Shown here in pieces: positions 17,125 through 26,000 of a DNA stretch of 64,000 nt. A program made the translations under genes and the position numbers. Positions within the stretch are counted from its first letter, which is position 1. Each line of letters begins with the position of its first letter. The notes below the pieces were generated by a model that was given only the letters and a program-made list of their open reading frames with translations, ran no database searches and was not told the DNA's origin. The stretch comes from Candidatus Nanoarchaeia archaeon (GTDB lineage: Archaea; Nanobdellota; Nanobdellia; Woesearchaeales; UBA525), in NCBI GenBank assembly GCA_028279755.1, contig JANQNB010000020.1:62001-126000 (forward strand), given 5' to 3'.

Positions 17125-18485
17125 AATTCAAGAAAGTGTTCCGGGAAAGCGGTTCCATCTTTGTCTTCGAAACCTCGCATGATGTCTATCGTGTGCGTCG
17201 CAACATTTTCGGCAATCATTACAGTAATTTGATTGGCATTTCCAGAGATCGAATCTTCACCGCATACTATGAAGAGAGCGAACTCGAACATTCAAGGGAG
17301 TTGGGGAAGGAATTGCTCAAGCCAGAAGTGCATGAGAAATACTTTGAACAGTGTGAAGCGCACTGCAAAGAAGCGCGTGCTTTTGCAGAAGAGTTGCGCA
17401 CGATGAAGCTCGACGCGCTTTCAGGAGAAGAACTTGCGGAACTTTTTGATACTTACTATAATCATTTTCTGACAACGATAGCGCTCTATCAGCTCACAGA
17501 TACGGATAATTTTCTTCATGCAGCGCAGCAAGTTTTGCGAAGCCTTCTTTCTGACGAAGAAGTCCAAGTGATGCTGCGTGATAATGAAGAGTTCTATGAA
17601 GATCTCAAATGGAAGCTCGCAGTGCTTGAAAAGAAAAAGACTGTTGTTGATTACTTGCTTCACTTCCCGCATAAATGTCATAATCATTATGATTACGAGG
17701 AGTTGGAAGAGCACTATTTGGAAGAGTTCGCACAACAGGTTCCTGAAAACGTGCACCAAGAAATAGCAGTCTTGGAAAAGGAATCACAGGACTTGGCGGC
17801 TGCACAAGCAAAGATCGTGCAAAAGCATCTGGAGGTGAAGCTTCCTGCAATGATTATCAGAAAAGCAGGTCAGTTTCGCTTCAGGCTGAAGAAGTATTGG
17901 GCTGGATACGAGTACCTCTGCGACCCGCTCTGGCGTGCCATCGGTGCCAGGTTGGCGATACCCTTGGAAGATATTGTGTGGACGCACCTCTCCGAGGAAT
18001 TGAAAGATTGTTTGCGAGCAGGAAAGCCACTTGCTCCAGAAGAGATTGCGCGTCGGAAGAAAGGATTTGCGCTCCTCCTCATTAATGGGGAAAAATCTTT
18101 CACCACAGACGTTGACAAGGTTGAAGCCACGTACTTGCAGGCAGAACAAGAGCAGGAGGTGCGAGGCACCTGTGCGCACCCTGGCCATGTTGAAGGGACT
18201 ATTCTGAATATTCCGGTCACGTCTCTCGCTGAGTTCTCCGAAGCAATGGAAGAGGCCAAAGGAGATATTCTCGTGACGCCGATGACACAGCCCTATGTTG
18301 TTCCGTATCTCAAGCGTTTCAAGGCGATCGTGACAGATCAAGGCGGGATTGTCTGCCATGCAGCGATTATTAGTCGCGAATATCGTATCCCCTGTGTGGT
18401 TGGCACGAGCAACGCGACTGAGCTGCTCAAGACTGGCGACAAGGTACGTGTTGAAGCGGACAAGGGCGTTGTGCGTAAGCTCTAG
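17121..18485 (+). CDS. protein with C-terminal PEP-utilising-enzyme mobile domain, paralogue 2
   Basis: 'GDILVTPMTQPYVVPYLKRFKAIVTDQGGIVCHAAIISREYRIPCVVGTSNATELLKTGD'; ATGA overlap with paralogue 1; related helical N-terminal region. Confidence 0.85.
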   Translation: MKFKKVFRESGSIFVFETSHDVYRVRRNIFGNHYSNLIGISRDRIFTAYYEESELEHSRELGKELLKPEVHEKYFEQCEAHCKEARAFAEELRTMKLDALSGEELAELFDTYYNHFLTTIALYQLTDTDNFLHAAQQVLRSLLSDEEVQVMLRDNEEFYEDLKWKLAVLEKKKTVVDYLLHFPHKCHNHYDYEELEEHYLEEFAQQVPENVHQEIAVLEKESQDLAAAQAKIVQKHLEVKLPAMIIRKAGQFRFRLKKYWAGYEYLCDPLWRAIGARLAIPLEDIVWTHLSEELKDCLRAGKPLAPEEIARRKKGFALLLINGEKSFTTDVDKVEATYLQAEQEQEVRGTCAHPGHVEGTILNIPVTSLAEFSEAMEEAKGDILVTPMTQPYVVPYLKRFKAIVTDQGGIVCHAAIISREYRIPCVVGTSNATELLKTGDKVRVEADKGVVRKL

Positions 18486-18487
18486 AT

Positions 18488-18505
18488 ATTTTCTATATAG
18501 AAAAT
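18488..18505. promoter_or_regulatory. perfect 18-bp palindrome ATTTTCTATATAGAAAAT (terminator or operator)
   Basis: Self-complementary over 18 bp, 3 nt after the stop of 17121-18485. Confidence 0.6.
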
Positions 18506-18601
18506 TATTCTACCTATAGTATATTTCCACTGTGAAGTGGTTACAAAACGGAAAAGTTTTTAAACCAGAAACAGCATAATAAATGCGGATAAGGGGGTAT
18601 A

Positions 18602-19645
18602 ATGATGAGTTTGGGACTTTCACTCGAAAAACCACAGTTTACGATTGAACCGATTTGTACAGCAAACTGCGGCAGAAGCAAGCCGGCAGACATTCTGCTT
18701 ACTTATGGCTTGATAGAGAACGACCTGTATGGCGTTGTTGATGTGATCAGCAGCGGTACGCAGGCAGGCTCGATTATCATGGCTGAGCAAGGGGACTGGA
18801 GTGCGACAAGCCCGGGCAATCACCAGTATATCCTTGGCAAGATCATCAACTTTGTTGACCAGGCTGGCCAGCGTCTGACGGGAAACCTGACGAGCGAACA
18901 GCGCGATGAAATTGCTGCTGACCTCAAGTTACTGGGGGTTACGCATGATAGCTTTGCTTACAATCGAATTGCACATTTGGCAACAATGAATCCGAACGCG
19001 TTTGCCCATGATTACAATACACATGGATCATTCAGGGCAGAAGTGATTGAGTGGCAAGAAAAGGTGGGTAACCGCCTCGGAGACATGGAAGTTGCGCATC
19101 GTCAACACTTCCTCGAGCAGTGGGCTGACATGGATGGTGTTGACAAGAACCTTGCGCTGAGTGTTATCGTTGAGCGATTGACCCACTATGACCGGACGCC
19201 TGCCGATCAGACGATCGCGCGTCCAGGACGACGCATCCTCTGGCCAATGGCAGGCAGCAACCTTGCTGCAGTTGTCGGCGAGCTTGGCGATGATGGCCAA
19301 TACCATGGCGGCATCTATGATGGCGCACGACTCCTTGATGTTGAAGGCAGCTCAGGCTTGCGATACGGCATTGAAGACGTCGAAGCCGAGCCAGTGTTCG
19401 AAGGAATCCAGAACTTGCTGGCAGCTGATGACAATGTCGGCAAGAACGTGCTCGTGGCCCGACCGCCGGTGATGGTGATGGGTGTCAATCCTGTCACTAA
19501 TGACGGCCAGCCGAATCCGGACGCCAATGTTGCTGACGCCTTCGGTGTACCGCTTGCCTACGGTCCGATGTCTAAGGGACAACTCGTGCCGTATTGTGCT
19601 CGTACAGTCAAGGCATTGGCTGCTGCTTTGGACCAAGCAGCCTAA
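18602..19645 (+). CDS. LMW protein-tyrosine-phosphatase/arsenate-reductase-like N-terminal domain with long unknown C-terminal region
   Basis: 'PICTANCGRSKPADILLTYGL...VDVISSGTQAG' resembles the LMW-PTP P-loop CX5R(S/T) and following 'SSAGT'; rest unrecognised. Confidence 0.6.
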   Translation: MMSLGLSLEKPQFTIEPICTANCGRSKPADILLTYGLIENDLYGVVDVISSGTQAGSIIMAEQGDWSATSPGNHQYILGKIINFVDQAGQRLTGNLTSEQRDEIAADLKLLGVTHDSFAYNRIAHLATMNPNAFAHDYNTHGSFRAEVIEWQEKVGNRLGDMEVAHRQHFLEQWADMDGVDKNLALSVIVERLTHYDRTPADQTIARPGRRILWPMAGSNLAAVVGELGDDGQYHGGIYDGARLLDVEGSSGLRYGIEDVEAEPVFEGIQNLLAADDNVGKNVLVARPPVMVMGVNPVTNDGQPNPDANVADAFGVPLAYGPMSKGQLVPYCARTVKALAAALDQAA

Positions 19646-19701
19646 ACACTTTCCCAAACCTTTATATTCTCTTATTTGTCTCTTACTGCTGGGTGGTAGG
19701 T

Positions 19702-20901
19702 ATGAAGAAAATCCTCGTTTTCCTTTTGTTGGTCACACTCTTGCTGGCAGCATGCCAGACACCGACAGTCAAGGGCGTTGTCGATGCTGACGAACGCGTG
19801 CAGAGCTATCTCGATGTGTTCAGCGATGCCACATACACTGAAAGCGCGTTTAAGGGCGCGGAAGTCGACGCGATCAAGGACGTCGTGCTCCAGGACTGCG
19901 GCAAGATGGAGGTGCCCTCGCAATTAATCCGCGCGACCTACACGAGTCCGGTCGCGAGCCTGGCCGCATACGTTGACAATAATGAAGTGTTGTGCGTCGC
20001 CTCGAAACTGAACCAGGAAGCATTTGAAATCACGCAAGGAGATCCTGCTACGGTGGATGAAGGCACGCTCGCAACAGTGAATGGCGAGGTCATCACCACG
20101 CAAGCCTTGCAGGCTGCGGTCGATGCAGTGCCGGAAGCGGCGCGCGAGCAGACGAGCATCCCGGCTTTGCTGAACACCTTGGTGGATCAGGAATTGCTCC
20201 GCCAGGCCTCTGCTGACGTCGAGGTCAGCGATGACGAGCTCGCAGACGCGGTCCAGCAGGCCTGGCTTGCTGCCGGCTTTGCCGACGAGGCTGCGTTCAT
20301 CGCGTCGCTCGAAGAGCAAGGCGTCACGTACGACGAGTTCATGGATTCTGCACGATCGCAATTGCAGTTGCAGAAACTGCTTGTGGAAGAAGGTGTCACT
20401 GACGTCGAAGTGACGGAAGAAGCGGTGCGCGATTTCTATGTGCAGAACACGAATGCGTTCATCGTGAGTGAGCAAGTCAGGTTCCGGCAATTGTTCCTCG
20501 GCTTTGAGCAAAGCGGTGGTGAAGAGGCTGCGGAAGCGCGACTCCGAAACGTCCTGCAGCAGGTCAACGAAGGCCTGGATTTCTGCGACGCAGTCAGGCG
20601 CTACAGCGACGACACTGACAGCAAGGAACGTTGCGGCGAGTATATTGCTGCACGAGGCGTGCTCACACCGGAGATCGAAGCGTCATTGTTCGCGTTGGAA
20701 GCTGAGCAAAGCACAGTCACTGCGTCTGCGAACGGCTATCATATCTTTGTCGTGCTGGAGAAGCAACCGACCCAAGTGATTCCGTATGACCAGGCAGCGC
20801 AGCAGGTCGCGAACCTGCTCCAGAACCAGGTGATGCAGCAGCGTCTGAACATCTACTTGCTGAAGCTGCGTGCAGAAGCAGACATTGTGGATTACACCTG
20901 A
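19702..20901 (+). CDS. SurA/parvulin-like peptidyl-prolyl isomerase lipoprotein
   Basis: Lipobox MKKILVFLLLVTLLLAACQ; SurA_N-like 'ATVNGEVITTQALQAAV...LLNTLVDQELLRQAS'; rotamase-like 'VRFRQLFLGF...EGLDFCDAVRRYSDDTDS...ASANGYHIFVVLEK'. Confidence 0.8.
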   Translation: MKKILVFLLLVTLLLAACQTPTVKGVVDADERVQSYLDVFSDATYTESAFKGAEVDAIKDVVLQDCGKMEVPSQLIRATYTSPVASLAAYVDNNEVLCVASKLNQEAFEITQGDPATVDEGTLATVNGEVITTQALQAAVDAVPEAAREQTSIPALLNTLVDQELLRQASADVEVSDDELADAVQQAWLAAGFADEAAFIASLEEQGVTYDEFMDSARSQLQLQKLLVEEGVTDVEVTEEAVRDFYVQNTNAFIVSEQVRFRQLFLGFEQSGGEEAAEARLRNVLQQVNEGLDFCDAVRRYSDDTDSKERCGEYIAARGVLTPEIEASLFALEAEQSTVTASANGYHIFVVLEKQPTQVIPYDQAAQQVANLLQNQVMQQRLNIYLLKLRAEADIVDYT

Positions 20902-20922
20902 TTTTTTTCTTTTTTCTTTTCT
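20902..20922 (+). terminator. poly-T archaeal-type terminator
   Basis: tttttttcttttttcttttct immediately after the TGA at 20899-20901. Confidence 0.7.
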
Positions 20923-20972
20923 TGACTGCTGGTATTCTCCACTTGATTAGTACTAATTCAATAATGGAAAAG

Positions 20973-20980
20973 TATATAAA
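20973..20980 (+). promoter_or_regulatory. TATA box upstream of the AbrB-led operon
   Basis: tatataaa, flanked by TAGTACTA at 20948-20955 and 20981-20988. Confidence 0.65.
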
Positions 20981-21024
20981 TAGTACTACTTGCAATAGGG
21001 CCACTAGTAACTGCCAGTGATTAC

Positions 21025-21043
21025 GCGCGGTTGCGCAACGCGC
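21025..21043. promoter_or_regulatory. inverted repeat GCGC-g-GTTGCGCAAC-GCGC upstream of AbrB-like gene
   Basis: Central 10-bp perfect palindrome GTTGCGCAAC with GCGC flanks and one bulged base; GGGGCCCC follows at 21054-21061. Confidence 0.6.
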
Positions 21044-21065
21044 ATAGCAACACGGGGCCCCCGCA

Positions 21066-21218
21066 GTGAAAATAGTAGCTTACAACAAGCAGTATCGCAT
21101 CACTTTGCCCAAAGACCTGGTCAAGGATAAAGGCTGGGATGCAGGCACAGAACTCCGCTTTGTCGAGGACGAACAAGGCAGAATCTATCTCAAACCAATC
21201 AGGGGTGGTCAGGAATGA
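21066..21218 (+). CDS. SpoVT-AbrB/MazE-like DNA-binding protein, 50 aa (GTG start; not in ORF track)
   Basis: MKIVAYNKQYRITLPKDLVKDKGWDAGTELRFVEDEQGRIYLKPIRGGQE*; AbrB swapped-hairpin pattern; ATGA overlap with 21215. Confidence 0.8.
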   Translation: MKIVAYNKQYRITLPKDLVKDKGWDAGTELRFVEDEQGRIYLKPIRGGQE

Positions 21219-23005
21219 CCGCCTTCTCTCGCGCATGGCCGGCAGAGCACTTGCCGCCAGCGGAACGACTGCAAGTCTTTGACGAACTCAAGACACGCGT
21301 GCACAAGGAGTTCGCGCATCTCGATACAGCGCTCGGCCAGGGCTATATCACGCTCGACGAGTACCGTTTCTACCTCAAGCAAGTCTATGACGGCAAGGAC
21401 GAGCGCGAGGTCATGGACCTGATCAGGCGCGAGGAAGCGACGATCCGTGAAAGCATCAGCGCGGCACGTGGCAGCAAGATGCCAGCGGCGGCAGCGTTCA
21501 TGATATTCCTCGTGCTCACCGGGCTCGCCGGGGTCATTCTCGTGCTCAATCCAGGACAGGGCATCACTGGCTTTGTCACCTACGATGCGACAGAAGAAGT
21601 CAGCGTACCTGTCGACCTCCTGTTCACCGAACAGGGTAATGCGTCACTCAATATCACCAACGTCACGGGCCTGAAAGCAAGCGGCATCCTGACTGACGGC
21701 AGCGCCAGCGTGTATCTGCGATTCGCTGATCAACGCTTGCTTGTCTGGGAAGGAGAAACCAGCGTGCCAGTGTATAGCGTGCGTACTGACAAGGAAAGCT
21801 ACGCTCTCAACAGCACGGTGAACGTGACAGTCACGCCTGCAAACGTGAGCTACACCCTCTGGCTGACAGATGAGGCTGGCGAGAAGACCTTGGTGCAGGA
21901 ACAATTCGTGACGACCACGCCTGGCGACTTTGTCCTCGACGCTTTGATCAACGATACCGGCAATGTCACGAAAGTGAGCACGAGCTTCACGGTCAGGAAC
22001 GACACGAACGCGAGCAATGACGTCTTGCGCGAAGAGGAAGCGGCACAACTCGCGTTTGCTGCGACGTGTGTCGACAGCTGTGCCTTCAACCAGACCAATG
22101 AGACCTTGCTGCTTGACGTCGAGCTCAGCGAAGGCTCCAGACTTGAGATCAGCGAAGTCATCAGCGTGCACGAGCGCGCGAACAACGCGCCAGCCATGAC
22201 GCAGGAACTGCCTGACATCGAACTGCGCATCGGCGAGCATGTCGAGATCGAACTCCTGGATTACTTCGAGGATCCTGACGGCGATATGATCACCTTCGAC
22301 TTCATGAATGTCGGCGGCGTCGACATCACCTTGGACGAGAGCACGCTGTTCATCGAAGGGCTTGAAGCAGGCATCGGCCAGAGCATCGTCTACGCCTCAG
22401 ACCTCTACGAGCTGAGCCAGAGCAACCTGTTCACGATCACTGTGCTTGGGAGCAACACGAGCAATGTCACTAATTCCACCAACACCACACAAAACAACAC
22501 TAATTCCACTGTGGTCACACCACCGGTTGTGATCAACGATACCAATATGACAGTCAACGAGACACTCGACTGCTCGAACCCTGATCCCAATGCGCGGCCG
22601 ATTGAATGCCTGCAGCAGGAAAGCCCGGTCTACTTCCCGCCGCAGGCGATCTATATCACCACGACCGGCAGGACGCCGATCGCGCGCATAACGCCGATCG
22701 GTAACCTGCTCTTGACTGGTGAGGTGCACGAGCAGGCGAGCTTCACCGCGAACACGCGCGATTACGTGATCGGCTACGAGAACGAGTTCGGGCGCTTCAC
22801 CCCGACGATCTGGTTCGACAGCGACACCGGCAACCTGTACCTGACTGGCCGCTTATACGAGGAGCGCATCAGCGAAGTGCCGCCGCCAGGCAGCTATGCC
22901 TTGCGGAACAGGAAGGGGATAACGCTCGCCTGGGCGAACCAAGGGCGTGGCGATCTCTATGTGCGCGGCAATGTCATCCCTTACAGAACGACGATAATTG
23001 AATGA
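21215..23005 (+). CDS. TM-anchored surface protein with cytoplasmic helical N-terminus and cadherin-like region
   Basis: Helical N-terminus, TM 'AAAAFMIFLVLTGLAGVILVL', then N-glycosylation-rich beta region with 'IELRIGEHVEIELLDYFEDPDGDMITFDF'. Confidence 0.8.
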   Translation: MTAFSRAWPAEHLPPAERLQVFDELKTRVHKEFAHLDTALGQGYITLDEYRFYLKQVYDGKDEREVMDLIRREEATIRESISAARGSKMPAAAAFMIFLVLTGLAGVILVLNPGQGITGFVTYDATEEVSVPVDLLFTEQGNASLNITNVTGLKASGILTDGSASVYLRFADQRLLVWEGETSVPVYSVRTDKESYALNSTVNVTVTPANVSYTLWLTDEAGEKTLVQEQFVTTTPGDFVLDALINDTGNVTKVSTSFTVRNDTNASNDVLREEEAAQLAFAATCVDSCAFNQTNETLLLDVELSEGSRLEISEVISVHERANNAPAMTQELPDIELRIGEHVEIELLDYFEDPDGDMITFDFMNVGGVDITLDESTLFIEGLEAGIGQSIVYASDLYELSQSNLFTITVLGSNTSNVTNSTNTTQNNTNSTVVTPPVVINDTNMTVNETLDCSNPDPNARPIECLQQESPVYFPPQAIYITTTGRTPIARITPIGNLLLTGEVHEQASFTANTRDYVIGYENEFGRFTPTIWFDSDTGNLYLTGRLYEERISEVPPPGSYALRNRKGITLAWANQGRGDLYVRGNVIPYRTTIIE

Positions 23006-26000
23006 AAATGAAAAGAGGAATGAGAGGCCTCATGCTGTTACTCTTCATCCTGGCTGTGCCTCTCGTCTTTGCGGCGAACGATCCAGGCCACGACACGCTC
23101 TATATCGAGGAGAGCGGCGAGCAGAACCTCACCGGGAGCTTCAACATCAGCGACTGGCTGCGCGTCGCCAACCTGTTCTACAGCGACTATCTCGATATCC
23201 AAGGCAATGGCACCCAGCCAGGGAATTCACGAGCCGAGATCTACGCGACGGCAGGGAACGGCCTGTACTTCAACGCGCCTGGCAATTTCTACTTCGGGAC
23301 AGGCGACGGCACCATGGTATACATCGGCACTTCTGGCGTGAGCCTGAACGTGAGCAGCAACATCTACGCTGGCGGCGTGATCTACCAGGATGATGTTGCA
23401 GTCTGCCTGTCGAACGGCACGAACTGCATTTCAGGAACAAACGAAGGCAATGTGACGAGCATTATCGCAGGGAACGGCATCTCCGTCGATCAGGCAATCG
23501 GTGACGTCACAGTCTCCACTAATGCGGCTACGTGCAGCGGCGGCCAGTACAGTTACTGGGACGGAAACTCTTGGGAATGCGGCACGATCAGCGGTTCCTC
23601 AAGTGCTGGAGGGTGGACGAACACTTCCACCGTTACTTCCACAGACTTGCACGTTAACATCACGACCGGCAATCTTACTGTGATTAATGGCGACCTCATT
23701 GTCGGAAAGACCACTGTATCCGCAGGCCTTGGCGCCAACTCAGTCATTGAATCGGATGACTATATTGTCGCTGGCAATAACAAAGGATTTATCTCACTCA
23801 CTTCGGGAGGAACAGCAACAACGGTGATGCGTATTAGTTCGAGCGATCATTCGGAGTATTTTGCTCTTGGTGATACGATTTTCTATTCTGACAGTACGCA
23901 AGAGATGATCATTAAGGATGGGGGAACTGTCGGTATAGGACCCAACAATGATCCAGGAGCACAACTCGACGTACAAACTGAAAGCAATGCAGTAAAAGGA
24001 TTGGTTGTGCAAGGTGCGGCTTCGCAAAACGCGAACCTTACCGAGTGGCAGAACAGTACTGGTGATGCTTTGGCGTATGTTGATGCTGCTGGCGACCTCT
24101 TTGCACAGGATGGGCAAGTCTGTACAGCTGCAAACGGTTTGTGCAACCAGACAGAGTTCTCGGGAAGTGCGGCTGGTGGTGATTTGTCAGGAACATATCC
24201 TAACCCGAGTGTGCGTGATGATAGTCATGAGCTTGATGCGGCTAATATTACGAGTGGTACGTTGGCGATTGCTCGTGGCGGTACTGGTGCTGCGACGACG
24301 AGTCAGAATTATGCGTTTATTGGTCCGACGAGTGGTGGTGGTGCGCCGAGCTTCCGGGCGTTGGTTGATGGCGACATCCCGGATACGATTACTGCGTCGA
24401 ATTATGTCCGTACGAGTACGTGGACTGATCATGATAATTATCCGAGTGCGTGCGGTGCTGGTGAGGCTGTGCAGGGGCTTGGTGACACGCTGACGTGCAT
24501 CAGTCTGAGCAGTTCCTCCAGTGCCAGCGGCTGGACGAACACGAGCACCCTAACTTCGACAGACCTGAACGTGAACATCACAAGCGGAAACCTCACTGTG
24601 TCTGGTGGTTTCGCGAGCATAGGGACAGATATACTCAACAATGAACTGGAGGTGTCAGGCTCGACTTCAGGGAATATCTTCGCGCGTGTAACAAACCTGA
24701 ACACGCTCGGCGAATCAGGTTTGGTTCTCGGAGAGACCCTTGATGGAGCTACGCCGTTCTATATGCAGCGATATGGTTCCACAGATGCTTCGCGACCGAA
24801 TGATGTCGAATTTATAGCATCCGGATCAGGAGCCGACATAGCGCTCATGCCAACAGATTATGTGGGTATCGGCACGACTGATCCGAACACGACGCTGCAC
24901 GTCGCCGGGGACATCAATGTCACTGCCGGGAATGATATCTGCATTAATGGAGATACTTGTTTGGGGATAGTGGCTGCTGCTGACGGGAATGTCTCTGGCA
25001 GCGGTACTGCGTCGTATGTCCCGTACTGGAGCGATGGGGCTGAGAACCTCGGAGACAGCAATGCGCTCTTTGACGGCAGCAATTTCGATATTGCGTCAGG
25101 CAACTTGGAAGTCGGCGGTACCACGCGGATATCCTCTGCAGGTGCTGGCACCTTTGCCAGCGCGAGCCTGAGCGGCGATATCGATCTCAACAGCAATGAC
25201 CTCTCAGACATCGGCAATCTGTACACGAATGACGCGAGCGGGAATTTCTTCAGCGGCGGTTGTAGCAACAACGAGCACATCACTGGGATCAGTTCGTCAG
25301 GCGTTATCAGTTGCGCAGCGAATAGCGGCAGTTCTGCTGCCGGTGGCTGGACGAACAACAGTCAGAATACGACGACGACCTTGGATGTTGGGATCGGGAC
25401 AACGAATCCTGAAGCGGCGTTGCATGTGAGCGGTGGTGACATCCTCTTGGATAACACGTATAGTATTCGTTGGGATGATTCTGGCGGAACGCCCACTGAC
25501 ATCATCACTCTGAGCGCGGCTGACAATCTTGCGATCGATGCGCCGTCGGGTGGTGATTTTTATTTCAATGGCGCGTCGACGTTCGCGCTTAAGTCTGGTG
25601 GCAATGTTGGCATTGGGCAGGTGACGCCCTTGGCGAAGTTGCACGTGCAGGGCACTGCTGATGATGAAGTTGTTATAGTGAGAGCGTTTTCGAGTCAGAC
25701 TGCTAATCTTCAGGAGTGGCAGAACAGTACTGGGAGTGCTTTGGCCTACGTTGATCCGTCAGGAGACCTCTTTGCACAGGACGGGCAAGTCTGTACAGCT
25801 GCAAACGGTTTGTGCAACCAGACAGAGTTCTCGGGAAGTGCGGCTGGTGGTGATTTGTCAGGAACATATCCTGATCCGAGCGTCCGTGATGATAGTCATG
25901 AGCTTGATGCGGCTAATATTACGAGTGGCACGCTTGCGATTGCTCGTGGCGGTACTGGCGCTGCGACGACGAGTCAGAATTATGCGTTTATCGGCCCGAC

